DNA of 64,000 nt from Cladobotryum mycophilum (lineage: Eukaryota > Ascomycota > Sordariomycetes > Hypocreales > Hypocreaceae), in contig CM071589.1 of NCBI GenBank assembly GCA_036429605.1, positions 5,828,001-5,892,000 of the forward strand, given 5' to 3'. A program made the position numbers and the translations under genes. The notes under the pieces are model-generated. The model was not told the DNA's origin, did not search any database, and saw only the letters and a list, made by a program, of their open reading frames with translations. Below are positions 13,818 through 24,222 of this stretch, one piece after another; the first letter of the stretch is position 1; each line of letters opens with the position of its first letter.

Positions 13818-14080
13818 ACCTAGTATACTATTTAGAAGAAAATAAAACCAACTCTTCGTAGTTTTTTTCTATGCCCTTCTATTAAAAATATATTAAATAA
13901 TTATTATAATAGTATTAGATAAAGATGTATTTTTCTTACTTTCTTAAATTTTTTTATAGGTTTGTATATTATGGCTAGTCTTGCTGCACTTGCTACAGCG
14001 CGGAGCTTTCGTACGAGCAGACCCTCCTTGCCGTCTCTCTTGCTCTAGTTGCTTATTTATATCCCTTTGATCTAATTGAT

Positions 14081-15556
14081 CTATTCTTTCTTGAATAGTA
14101 AATGTGCCTTTAAGTCGTATGCGAGTTTTTTTGCTCTGCGGCGCTTGCTTAATGCCTTATTTGCTGCACGAAGTTCAGAGACCTCTTCGCGTAAAAATGC
14201 TACTTGATGTATAATTGCCGTTGCTCCCTTTGTAAATTGGTCAATTGTATTTAACATTGAAGTTGGAGAGCTATCTTGATGAGCGGCAATACAATTCTTT
14301 ATATGCTCTGACTGTGAGTTAGCCTCGTGTGTGTTTTTTGGTGTTTTTGAGACCCAAGGCTGTACGGGCTTAGGCAGCGTTTTTGGAGGTGTTAATGTTT
14401 GTAATTCTATATTAAGCATTGAAAGAACCTTCTGTGGATTAAATGGTAATAGACCAGCTCCTGAAAAACCTCTTGTAATATTCTTCTTGTTGATTGTAGT
14501 AAAGAATGTCGTATGAAAAGCATAGAGGAAGTTAACCTTGCTGATGTGCGTAATATGCATATGTATTAATTTCTTAATTTGCTGACCGTATGCCTGCTTT
14601 AATGGCCTAAAACAACCAATATCTAATGGCTGAAGGATATGCGAGGAATGCGGAGGCATATAGACTGTAATAATCTTATGCTTCTTGTAATAGAGCTTAA
14701 ATGCCGTTGAGTGGTGGCTCTCGTGGCCATTAAGGATAAGCATTCGATAGATCCCTTTTGTACGAGAAGCTGTATGACGATCAAAATGCTTAATCTAATC
14801 TAAGCCAACCTTATTGGTAGTCCAGCCATTCTCTGTTGTTGCAATACGCCAATCTGCTGGAAGATTATATTCTCGATACTAATTCTTAAGATGGTATTGT
14901 GTAGTAAGGATAATGAGTGGTGGTATTGCCCAGCCCATTGTATTGATGCCTTGGATTACAGTTGCCCACTCCCGATTGCCAGGCTGGGATAATTTCGTCT
15001 TTTTAAGGCCTTCTGAAGTCGTAACCACCATGCCTAGAAAGATAATACCCATCATAAAGCCAGTCTCATCAAAGTTATAGAGATCATCATCAAGGACCCT
15101 ATATTTGGTCTTTATATTCTGTATAAGTGTAAACCAATTGCTTATAAGCTTTGGATCTTCACATTGAGCTCTTTAATAGTTGTATTTACGAGCCTAGCGT
15201 GTACGGAGCTTTGGCTGGCGTTTAACGAAGTTTGATGCCTAGTTTTTGCCAACTGGTGGCGCGTCGTGTACGCGCAGTAGATGATTGGCTATTTCTTTAA
15301 CACCACGCAATCTAGGAGGAAATGATCTTGCAGATAGATTAATTATATGCTTAATTATAGCCTTTTCTTCTGATTTTGTAAGATTCATTGAATTGGCTCT
15401 TGTATTGCATCTTGATGGTGTACTAGCGCGACGCCGACTAAGAGTTATATAACTAACATTGTAGATCTTTGCTATAGCTCTAAGACTTAAATTTGGGTCT
15501 TTTTGAAGAGATTGAAGGGCAAGAGAGATCCTATTCTCATTTGAAAGTGTTGCCAT
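14081..15556 (-). pseudogene. Fot1/pogo transposase, five nonsense codons
   Basis: One reading frame of 492 codons from 15556 to the terminal stop at 14081, without a single frameshift but with in-frame stops at 15239-15241, 15194-15196, 15173-15175, 14879-14881 and 14795-14797. N-terminus: psq-type helix-turn-helix (LSLRAIAKIYNVSYITLSRRR), then a CENP-B/Tc5-type DNA-binding domain (SFPPRLRGVKEIANHLLR...PPVGKN). Catalytic DDE domain: NFDETGFMMG, LILNGHESH, MPPHSSHILQPLD. Family context expects Trp or Gln at the stops (KNW, NYQRA, NWYRE, LDWIKH), each one C-to-T change away. The second catalytic position is Asn, where most relatives have Asp, also CpA-to-TpA compatible. Not functional. Confidence 0.92.
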
Positions 15557-15609
15557 AATAGATGGTAGAGGAATTTAATGTATAGTGATAGAGGTAGATA
15601 TGGCTATTA

Positions 15610-15655
15610 AGGGTGTACCACTCGCTTGTGTGGCACACTCGCTTATGGATTACGT
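15610..15655 (-). repeat. Right terminal inverted repeat of Fot1/pogo element
   Basis: Partner of 13772-13817. The outermost bases ACGTAATCCATAAGCGAGTG are identical in both copies. The differences lie in the inner part. Confidence 0.93.
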
Positions 15656-15773
15656 TACTCGTTTTTCTCCACTTCCAGAAGAGATGACACCGTGATTGCC
15701 TGTATGCCAGATTTGTATACTCGTTTCCAAACGCCGTGACTACCTCAATAACCCCAAGGATCATACAAATTCG

Positions 15774-16992
15774 TTACAAACTATAAGATTGAACGTAATA
15801 CTTGAGAGATGTTAGTATCCTCTGGTTAAATAGCGACTCAAGATGACTTACTGTGACAACCGAATCTTCGGCAGACGCATCGTCATAATGTGGAACATAG
15901 ACGTAGAGAATGAGAGCATGACCATCTGCGAAGCAGGCGATAACGCGACCTTCGAGTCTGCCAACACTCAAAACTTTGCTCCAATCCTTGCCATCTACGT
16001 GAACTGTGGCCCACCTGTTGGGGCCCTCCTCTCGAAACCTAGTGCTGGGATGCTCCTCGACCGGTCTTTCCAGTTGTGCGGGATCTAGCTCCGGGTTCTC
16101 AAGGTCAGTCCATACGCTGGAAATGTCGGTTGTCTCAGTGGCAATGCGCAGGCGCAGACTACCATGCATGTTGGCACTCAGCTCCAGCTTGGGTGCCTTG
16201 TTGGGGTTGGACGAAGCGAGGGCAAGTTTGGTGAAGCGGTCTGAAATAGCCTTGAGCTGGAGAAGGGGAGGGAGCTGGATGTGCACGTCTGGCTCGCGGA
16301 CTTTGGGCTGCATGATGGTTTCGACGGTCTCAGGGTGGAGGACGCGGACGGGAATATCTTGTGTGATGATCTTCTCGTGCTCCCTCCTCAAAGATGTCTC
16401 GAGATGCTCAGGCTGAAAGTCTTCATCGTCACCAAAGGGGTCATCATTAGACGGCTTGGCGGTTGGCGCGTTGGATGTGCTAGAGGTAGTGGTGGTAATG
16501 GTCATGGATAAAATTGGGAGGCCATCCTTTTTGGTGAGGCGGAGACTAGCAGAGATACTGTTGAGTGCCGATTTGAGAGCCCGTTGGAGTGGCTGAAGGG
16601 GCAGTTCGAGGTTGATGGTGTTGGCAGCCTCTGCGGATTGGATATGATAGTTGTCAAAAATGAAGTCCATTGATAGGGACCTTGGCAAGGTCAGTCGCGA
16701 TTCACGCTTGGCAATTGAACTGAATTGGAGGAGTCGCCTTACGCCCAGACCTGCGATCCCATATCCGGGATGACGGTGAAGCGAACAGTGTCATCGCTTA
16801 AACGCACCCAGGCAATCTTCTCGAGGGAGGAGAGAGCTGCGGTAAGTTCTACAGCACAAGTTAGCCATGAACACGCCGCACTGCAATGAAGCCTAGGGAG
16901 GATTGAAGGCAGAAGGGGCATTAATGGATGAGGGGCAACAGAAACTTACTTGCGAAGGTGCGAATGTTTTTCAATTCTGTTCGGAAACGCAT
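15774..16992 (-). CDS. HUS1: DNA damage checkpoint clamp subunit Hus1
   Basis: Subunit of the 9-1-1 (Rad9-Rad1-Hus1) ring loaded at damaged DNA to activate the ATR/Mec1 pathway; PCNA-like fold. Four exons: 16950-16992 (MRFRTELKNIRTFA, the family start), 16743-16848, 15852-16680 and 15774-15800, giving 334 residues. Introns: 16849-16949, 16681-16742 and 15801-15851. The last intron has GTAAGT, a perfect TACTAAC branch and an AAG end. Removing it restores the family C-terminus VVTYYVQSYSL. This 51-nt intron is a multiple of three and stop-free, so retention would insert 17 residues. A Ser/Thr- and Asp-rich loop near residues 110-135 (SSTSNAPTAKPSNDDPFGDD) is typical of fungal orthologues. Confidence 0.88.
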
Positions 16993-17831
16993 TTTAGAAA
17001 CTGCATGTGAAATTGCGGAAAGGGAAAATGAGGCGAAGAAGTTGGATAGAATGAAGTTTGGCAGGAGATGGTCGTGGTTAATTGGGAATCTTGGTGGGGT
17101 TGCAACTTGCGAACTGATTTGTCGTGGGTATAAAGACCTGATGCTGTGGATGGTAATGGTTTTTATATCAAGCCTAAAAAAATAAAAACAAAATAAGAAA
17201 ACTTATAAAATTCTCCCCAACATCGCATACTGTAATAGAGAGCATTTTTATGATGCAAAATCAACGAGCGTGTGAAGTGGTAAGTCATAACTCTGGGTGA
17301 CTTGTAGATAGTGCGTCTCTGAAGGAGGGGGATGTACAACAATAACAAAACACATGCAAGCACTTTCTGTTAACGCCTCTTCTTCTCAAGTTACACCTGA
17401 TAATGGCAAATAAAGTAGAATGCATTTATCGAGCCTGTATTAGTCATTTATCGTTACTGCCAGAAAGAAAAAGAATGGCTTTTTTTTAAAAAAAAGAAAG
17501 ACCAAGAGGATAATCGGAAAGAGCCTTCAGAGTCCGGGTGCTTTACTATCCACCTTCTCTCAACAGCCAACATACATCTTCACCACCACACATCACATCG
17601 TCAATACCAAGTGTTTTTCTTTTTTGGCTATCCGACCACGAGTGGCATAATATCAACAGTCACAGCATTCATTTAAGCTCGTCTTCAAGACCAGGCATCG
17701 TTCCTTTTACCACCCCACCGAACCAACAGCACCGACTACTCCAACCATCACCACAGACTTCGCTATGAGCGTCACTACGAGTTGCTGGACTCGCTTCAGG
17801 CATTCCCAAAACCATCCAACCTCTTCCGAAA
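16993..17831. other. Divergent intergenic region HUS1/17832 gene
   Basis: 840 bp between divergent genes. The part close to 17832 is C/A-rich with CAAC/CACC runs typical of fungal leaders. No convincing gene. Confidence 0.5.
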
Positions 17832-18650
17832 ATGGGCAACAATCAGTCTGCTCGAGCTACGCCTGTTGGAACTACCAAAGGAAGATGGAAGCGGTCCGTG
17901 ACAAAGATCAAGTCCATCTTCGGGAGGGGCCATGAGCCTGAACCCCAATTACCTTACAACGAAAGTATCGCTCTCGAGTTCTTACAATTCGATGGCGTAT
18001 ATAATGAAGAGCAGTTTGAAGTTATTTTAACGCAACAAGATGACGTGAAGCCTACTCCACGTATCAAGGCGGCATGGGACCGAAACCTAGGCAAGTTGAG
18101 GTCCAGGTTGGATTGGAACAAACCCAAAAAGCGTCGGGCCATTGATAGTACAGACTCGAGCGTACAAAACCAGCAAAACAATTGGTCAAATTATTCGCCG
18201 GATAAGGACAGTAGCACTAGGGCCGTGAAATCGCCTGGTACAACGGAATCTCACTCTCGGCAGCAGAGCGATGACCCTGTTAAAAGCCCAGTCGAGGCTC
18301 CCTCTGTTAACGACAAAGACTCTGTAGCCGAATTAGATTCCGTTAGACAAGGCTCAACCAATACCCACGATATTGTCACAGACAGCACCCCCAATCTCGG
18401 CGATAGGCCCTCGCTCCATATCGAAACAACCTTTCCACCCGATAGTCCGCAGACTATGTCTACAAAATGGACACAAACAAGCCCGGAGAGCTCTACTAAG
18501 GTTTCTGATGATAAGGGAAACGATTCAGTGGGTCAAGAAAACAATGATATCTCGACGCCAGCAGTCAAACATACTGGACTCTGGAGCAAGCCCCCCACCA
18601 AACCAGCTGAGGCTGAGGCTGAGAAGTTGAAGAAGCACCCTACACTTTAG
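17832..18650 (+). CDS. Hypothetical protein with N-myristoylation signal
   Basis: Single-exon frame of 272 residues with an A at -3 of the start. It opens MGNNQSARATP, a good fit to the N-myristoyltransferase consensus (Gly2, Ser6), followed by a strongly basic patch (KGRWKRSVTKIKSIFGRG) that would add electrostatic membrane binding. Residues about 45-100 form the only part that looks folded (NESIALEFLQFDGVYNEEQFEVIL, then a Trp/Arg/Lys-rich helix). The rest, to the end, is Ser/Thr/Asp-rich and probably disordered, closing with an Ala/Glu/Lys helix. No domain recognised. Inference: a peripheral plasma-membrane protein. Convergent with the small membrane-protein gene at 19230. Confidence 0.65.
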   Translation: MGNNQSARATPVGTTKGRWKRSVTKIKSIFGRGHEPEPQLPYNESIALEFLQFDGVYNEEQFEVILTQQDDVKPTPRIKAAWDRNLGKLRSRLDWNKPKKRRAIDSTDSSVQNQQNNWSNYSPDKDSSTRAVKSPGTTESHSRQQSDDPVKSPVEAPSVNDKDSVAELDSVRQGSTNTHDIVTDSTPNLGDRPSLHIETTFPPDSPQTMSTKWTQTSPESSTKVSDDKGNDSVGQENNDISTPAVKHTGLWSKPPTKPAEAEAEKLKKHPTL

Positions 18651-19229
18651 GCGAAATCTTCCATCTGTTCCGGTAGCCTTGGTATTATGTAGTTGCTTTA
18701 GACAGCGGTATCGGGTTAAGCGATTAGGAGGATATGAACTTTAGATGGAGAGAGATGATGAGATTAGCGATTCCTAATATCACGATTTTTTTGGTCTACA
18801 TTTTTGATGAGAGTGTGTGAGCTCTGTATAACTTGAATACGAAGCGATGGAAGTGTATTGCAGTCAAGTAAGCCCGAATACGGCCCTGACAAGACCTCTC
18901 GGCATCATGTGACGATCTACCAACCTAACCCCATCACCTTTTATACATGTATATTGAGCCTTTCCCATCATTTTGTGCTCCGTTCACTTTTCTAATGTAA
19001 TTAATAGATGTGTATTCAAATATGACCCAGCCCTGTTTATGCTTGCAGACGAAGCTCCAATGGTATTATGTGATGTTGTGGGGGGAGGAGGCCGCGTAAG
19101 ATGCGCATTTGCTATGGCTTCCATTGTGAGGATGCTCTGAATGGGTTGAGAAATCAAATAAAGTGCAACGCTCGACGCTGTGTTGTATAATTATGTTTTA
19201 TTTCGCTCGGGTGGTGTTTCCGCTCCTTT
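18651..19229. other. Convergent 3' intergenic region
   Basis: About 580 bp between the ends of two convergent genes, with AT-rich 3' UTR-like sequence. No frame or structured element seen. Confidence 0.5.
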
Positions 19230-19818
19230 CTATAAATCTGATTCCTCGTCGCTATCGTCTCGGAAGCCTTCTTCGAGTCTGTTTCTTTGTGTCAGCTTCA
19301 TATGAAATACGTGAAGAGAGTTAGAGTGAGAGCGGAGGGGGAGGACTTACTCCCGGCTGAGCCGCCTCGTGTACTCCGGCCTCATGTTGCGCGCATGCGC
19401 CTCCCAGGCGCGCAGGGCGCCCACGTCGACGGCGCTGAGCTCCTCGCCGTCGACGTCAATGTCCGGCTCGTCGTCGGCGGCGGCGGAGGCGGAGGCGCTG
19501 GCCCGGGCGAGGTCCCTGTTCCGACGCCAGGTGGAGACAAAGGCGAGGTTGAAGAGGTAGGACGAGAGCCGGTGGCGGAGCGACGAGGTCTGGGAGGAGA
19601 TGGCGTCGAGGGGCAGGTACTGGCTGTAGCGGTTGCGGTAGCGGCGCCAGAGGGGGATGAGGACGAAGGTGAGGAGGAGGAAGATGAGGAGGGATATGGA
19701 GGCGGGGAGGATGAGGGTCTGGGACGGTTTTTGTGTTAGTAGAGGGGGCGGGATGAAGGGGGGGATTGGTGATGATGGTGGGAGGGCTTACTTTGATGAC
19801 ACTTATTGTGTCGTCCAT
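19230..19818 (-). CDS. Small single-pass membrane protein, unknown function
   Basis: Three exons, 19792-19818, 19351-19718 and 19230-19278, separated by introns of 73 and 72 nt with clean GTAAGC/GTAAGT donors and CAG acceptors, encode 147 residues. A short lumenal N-terminus (MDDTISVIK) precedes one hydrophobic helix (LILPASISLLIFLLLTFVLI, residues 11-30), then a basic stretch (WRRYRNRYSQYLP) consistent with cytosolic positioning of the C-terminus. The tail has an Ala/Asp-rich part (ASAAADDEPDIDVDGEEL), a helix ALRAWEAHARNMRPEYTRRL and an acidic end EGFRDDSDEESDL. I recognise no family. The model is supported because splicing turns three unrelated short frames into a protein with a coherent membrane topology and acidic C-terminus. 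Confidence 0.75.
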
Positions 19819-20599
19819 GGTGTTTTGGATTGGAAGCGCGGGTTGCGCGCTGAGAGACGTGGGTTGCGCGCGAAGCTGGCGACGACGATAAATGGTCTTG
19901 ATGATGGGTGAAGGCCCCGATTAAACTAACACTGTTTTCGAGATGGGTGACGACGCAGGGCTCCAGCTACATATCAAGTGGTTGCATCGAAGTTCCAGTC
20001 CAGCCAGCTGTGTGTGTAATATGTGTGTGTGTGTTGCGTTGTGGTGTGCATTCCTTACTCGCACACCCCCTGGTGCCCAGACTACTAAGCCCCACGTGCA
20101 GCGGAGTGGAGTTTGCATGAGTGTCTTGCTCCAACAACGCGCTTTAGCGGGATGGAGTCTCCTCTCCTCCACTCCCGTCTGCTATAAAGGGTCCACTGAG
20201 TAAAACTGCGGATGGTATATGAATTCATGCATGCATGCAATCTGCTAATTCGTATCCTCAGAAATGAAGCTGCTTGTTGGTTGAGCTCAGGGTTCAAGAT
20301 ATGGAAACTTGAGTACTGCGTAAAACTCCATGAACATTCTTGATATATCCTATAGGCAGTCCCTCCTACCGACGGGCACTTCTTAGTTTATTTGAATCCA
20401 TTCCATCTCTACATTCATAAAACATTCAAGTCAGGTAGAAATACCTGAATTCCTATTTTTGGCTTCTTCAGAGTTGCTCCTTAAATGACATTATACTAGT
20501 TAAATGTGGGAGTCTAGAAATTGTCCATGTCTGAACAACCTCAATGAAGCAAGATCTAGTGCTCCCGATGGACCTCGTTTGCATGTTTTCCATTGGTAA
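19819..20599. other. Intergenic between membrane protein and MFS gene
   Basis: 780 bp with a short TG/GT-rich stretch near 20010-20040. No supported gene. Contains the promoter of the 19818 gene and the 3' region of the MFS gene. Confidence 0.45.
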
Positions 20600-22261
20600 T
20601 TACTTCTCTTTGCCCAGGTTCCTCAACTTGTCACCCCATTTCCACAGGATCAGGGGCACAGGGCAACCTAGAGCAACAAAGATGAACGCCAGCAAGCTGT
20701 TGCCCCAGCCGTATCCTAGTCTAGAATACATCTGAGGCGCAAAAATTGGAAACGCGAAGCCTAGTATGTTGGACAACATGCGCGATGCTGCGTTTGCTGA
20801 AGCTGCGTGCTCAAACTCGTCGAGGAGGTAGGCCAGCATACCCTGTGCAACGACGAAGCTGCCGCAGACGAAAATCGCTGTGCCTATGTCGACCATTATC
20901 CAGTGGATGCTGTATTCAGCTGACCATCCTGCCCAAAGCAATCCAATTGGAATGAGGAGTACGCCTGGGACAAGGTAGGGTACACGATACTCGGGCGAGG
21001 TAGCACCATTCGCACGCTCCTTGAGCTTCTTGAATATGTAGTCCATGGTTCGACCTCCAACTTGCGTGGACACGGTGATGCCAATCGAAATGGCAATGTA
21101 ATGCAAAGTGCTCACAAATTCCGACTGGCCATACTTGTCAATCCAGAGACTCGAAAAGGTGGACAGGAGGAGGCAGTAGATTGCAAAGTTCAACGCCATG
21201 ACCAGCGCCATGATTTGGATAATTGGCCGGAAAAGCAAAAGCTTCAAAGGTCTCAAGAGATTGACACGCAATCGAGAATAAAAGTTCCGGTAGGCTTCTC
21301 GGCGGAGCGGGTTGGGGGAGAGCTCTAGTTCTGGGTCGATCTGAGCGGCGGCCTTTAGACGCAACAAGACGGGAGTGTAGGTCTCCTGGACAAAAATTAG
21401 GCCGATGAATGTGATGAGACCGGCAAAGACGCTGAGGATCCAGAAGAGCCAGTGCCATTGCAGCTTTTCTGTGATTAAGCCGCCTACAATCGGGCCCAGC
21501 GCCGGCCCAAGGTAGGGCACAAAGGTTGCAATGGAGAGTGATTTACCGCGTTGCTCCTTGCTGTACATGTCGGCCATGACTGGTCCCGTCAACTGTAGTA
21601 AAGACGTAGATGTGAGCAACGTTGGCTTCCATAGGAGAGTCACTATGAGAGGAAGATGAAGCGCACCGTAATACCAACGCTCGCCCCGGACCCAGCCATG
21701 AACCTTCCAACCACCATCAAGGCAGGAGAATTGCCCACAGGGCACAATGCGTTCCAAATAATGTAAAAGGTATTGCAAACCAGCCACACGGACTTGCGGC
21801 CGTACATTTCTGACAGGGCAGCAATGGGGAACGGCGCAAAGGCGAGGCCGAGGACGAAGATGGAAAAGGTAATCTGGACCGTCGACTCGCTGATGCCCAA
21901 GTCATGGCCGATCTGTCCGAGAGCGGCTGCCATCATGCTTGTGGACATGAGGGTGACGAGCTGCCCAAACGAGACGATGACGGATATGGATATTTTGCGG
22001 GTGCTTGACCAATTGTAGGGGTTGCTGGGATCATCTTCACCGTCCCATGTGGCCTGTGATTGGGGAATATTAGAATGCAGGCTGTACATATGAGGAGAAT
22101 ACGTCGACGTTGAAGGGGAGACTGTCGCCACTTACACCATATTGCTCATTGAAGCGGCGGTTTTGCTCTTCAGCTTCGGCGAGCTCTGTTGCAGACCCTT
22201 GGGATTCGAGGGCGGGAGCGGCGTCTGAGGTGCTCGGCAGCCCTTGTTTGTCTCCCGGCAT
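20600..22261 (-). CDS. MFS transporter, DHA1 drug:H+ antiporter type
   Basis: Exons 22136-22261, 21667-22053 and 20600-21592 (introns of 82 and 74 nt) give 501 residues. Cytosolic N-terminus with Ala/Glu-rich stretch, then ATWDGEDDPSNPYNWS, the usual lead-in to TM1 in fungal DHA1 proteins. The loop 2-3 motif (FPIAALSEMYGRKSVWL) and the TM5 antiporter-like motif (YLGPALGPIVGG) are present, as is the cytosolic loop beginning ETYTPVLLRLKA. Twelve membrane segments can be traced. It points away from the terpene synthase 2 kb upstream of it, so a shared promoter region is possible and export of its product is a fair guess, but DHA1 transporters are common and the link is inference. Start chosen at the Met with the better context (A at -3); Met two codons upstream is possible. 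Confidence 0.88.
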
Positions 22262-22291
22262 GGTCATCGAAGCTGGATACCAAGGAATCAC

Positions 22292-24222
22292 AACTTTGCA
22301 TGTACGATATCCTTCGTATGTGCAGTGGGATGGAAGAAAGGTGGAGGAGAGAGAGCCACATTTTTATACGGACAATTTAGGTCGTTGTGCACCCAATCAA
22401 CTAGAAAAAAGACTTCCATTTTCGTCTCTGACCGACGGGCCGTGAAGCTGCTCGGAGCTCGGATTTCGTAGTAGAGTCACGGAACAGGCTGCAGTGCTTG
22501 GAAGTGTATAGCAGTATTGGGTGGAGTAAGTGATTCTGTTATCAATCAGTTGGATCTGTGATTGGGGTGCAGCACAGGCATTGATGATCAGATAAAACAC
22601 ATGACAACGGTAAACTGTATCGTGTACTGGTACGTGAGTTTGCACGGTACGTGGTCAGATTACATGAATGAAAGCATTTGGATGTAGCCTGTTGGATGCT
22701 TTGGAAAGTAAATCTACTTTGAGAGCCAAAACGGGCAGTCGCCGCCACGCAGATCCGTGATGATTGATGCACACTTTCTATCTGATAAACCGAGATAATC
22801 AAAAGTGGAGACATACCTGTCACCAGTTTGCTTCCAAGACAATCCAACAAGACATCAGCTGCCAAGAAGAGCCCACTTTTCATGCATGTGTGGCTTGAAC
22901 GTGGGGAATTCCAACGTCCTCGTCTTGTACGACCGTAATGTGGCATTTAGGGTAGGATGAACCCAGTGCGTTGTGTCATGCACGAAAGGTCTCGAACGGA
23001 TCCGATCGACTGGCAGAGCAGTGTCTTAGTCAATAGACTCAGATCTTGACGTACTGCTAAGCGAGCATGAGAGCCACCATAGATGCTCTTATTATTCTGG
23101 ACAGATACTTGGGCAAAGGATTCTTGTCTATGTAACAGACTTGGGACCCTTCGATTTACTCGTAGGATCAGAGTATGGACAGTGTTGTCATTCCCGCATA
23201 CCTAGTAGGTAGCAAGTTAGGTATGGTTGGCGCGTAGATCCTGGAGCAAAACCAGTTAAAGCTCGGGTTAATTGATGAGGCTAATAGAGCAGCCCTGTCT
23301 GCAGGTACATCTGGCGGTTGGGGCTAGAGTTACAATTACAAATGAACCTTTAACTCTAGTACCTACTATCCATTAAGATCTAAGCCTTTTCCCCCATCCC
23401 TCAAATACCCATTAAAGCCTATAGGCTACTACCTAGTAGGTAGGTCATTGCAACTGTAGTTAGGACAAGACGATAAATCTTACTTAAAGTAGAATCAGGG
23501 GTTCACCAACAACACCTCAGTTAGAAAGTGGAATATTAGGTTAATACTACTCTACATCACCTACTATTCTAATACCCCGAAACTACAAGGCTACGTACGG
23601 CCTTTCCGTTTCGCCGCCATGATAACCTGTACCTACCCAACTGTATGATTGTGATTATAAGCCAGTGGAAGTTTTGTGGGGTTTAGATCCCAGTCCTGAG
23701 TAGGTATCATGTGGGTGGTCAGCTATCCACGCCCACTCTCGTTTCTTCCAAGTGCTTCCGATAAGGGCGGCCTCGCAGCAAAAGGCATGAAGAAAGTGTT
23801 CATTTTTGGACGGACGGCACGGCCCCTGGTCAATAACTAAGACATATTTTTGCAAGCTGAAAATATGATGGACGCATGACGTGCTGGTTCGACCAATCAG
23901 GATAGCGTCACAGCATTGGTCTTCACAGCCGACCTCCTTCAGGACCAGGCCCTTATTGCTCTCAACATGATATTACTAAGATTACGGAACATTGCAACGG
24001 TGCTATGGGACTTGATGATATCTTAATCCAGCTCATATATACATACATCCACCTAATAGACCCAATGCCGTATGATTGGTGCGATAGTGTAAAGGCTCCC
24101 TCTGCCTATATATAGATAGATAGGTCCATTGAGGCCATTGATATTGAAGCATTTACCTCGGACCTTACTCTTACATCTGCTTGAAATAAGTTACGACTTA
24201 AAAAACAATTCCATAGCCCAAA
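22292..24222. other. Intergenic MFS / terpene synthase
   Basis: About 1.9 kb between divergent genes. The middle (23200-23660) contains several copies of short palindromic CCTACTAGGTAGG-like strings that could bind a regulator but may be simple sequence. No protein-coding frame is supported. Confidence 0.45.
24107..24114 (+). promoter_or_regulatory. TATA-box candidate for terpene synthase
   Basis: TATATATA 109 bp upstream of the terpene synthase ATG. Spacing fits a core promoter with a short leader. Confidence 0.45.

Larger units (their letters stand above)
13772..15655 (-). mobile_element. Fot1/pogo DNA transposon, RIP-inactivated
   Basis: A 1884-bp element bounded by 46-bp terminal inverted repeats (13772-13817 and 15610-15655, three mismatches) and flanked by a TA on each side (13770-13771, 15656-15657), the target duplication of Tc1/mariner-pogo elements. 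It carries one transposase gene on the minus strand and little else. Base composition is clearly more AT-rich than its neighbours. Both ends are intact, so the insertion boundary is exact. It lies between SEC16 and HUS1, downstream of both, and disrupts neither. Confidence 0.95.

Noticed and set aside
14729..14731. Loss of the catalytic Asp as certain cause of transposase inactivity
   Set aside because: I could not exclude that relatives also carry Asn in this position. The stop codons suffice.
19287..19739. 150-codon plus-strand frame rich in Gly/Glu/Val
   Set aside because: GC-rich shadow of the spliced minus-strand membrane protein gene. It has no family resemblance.
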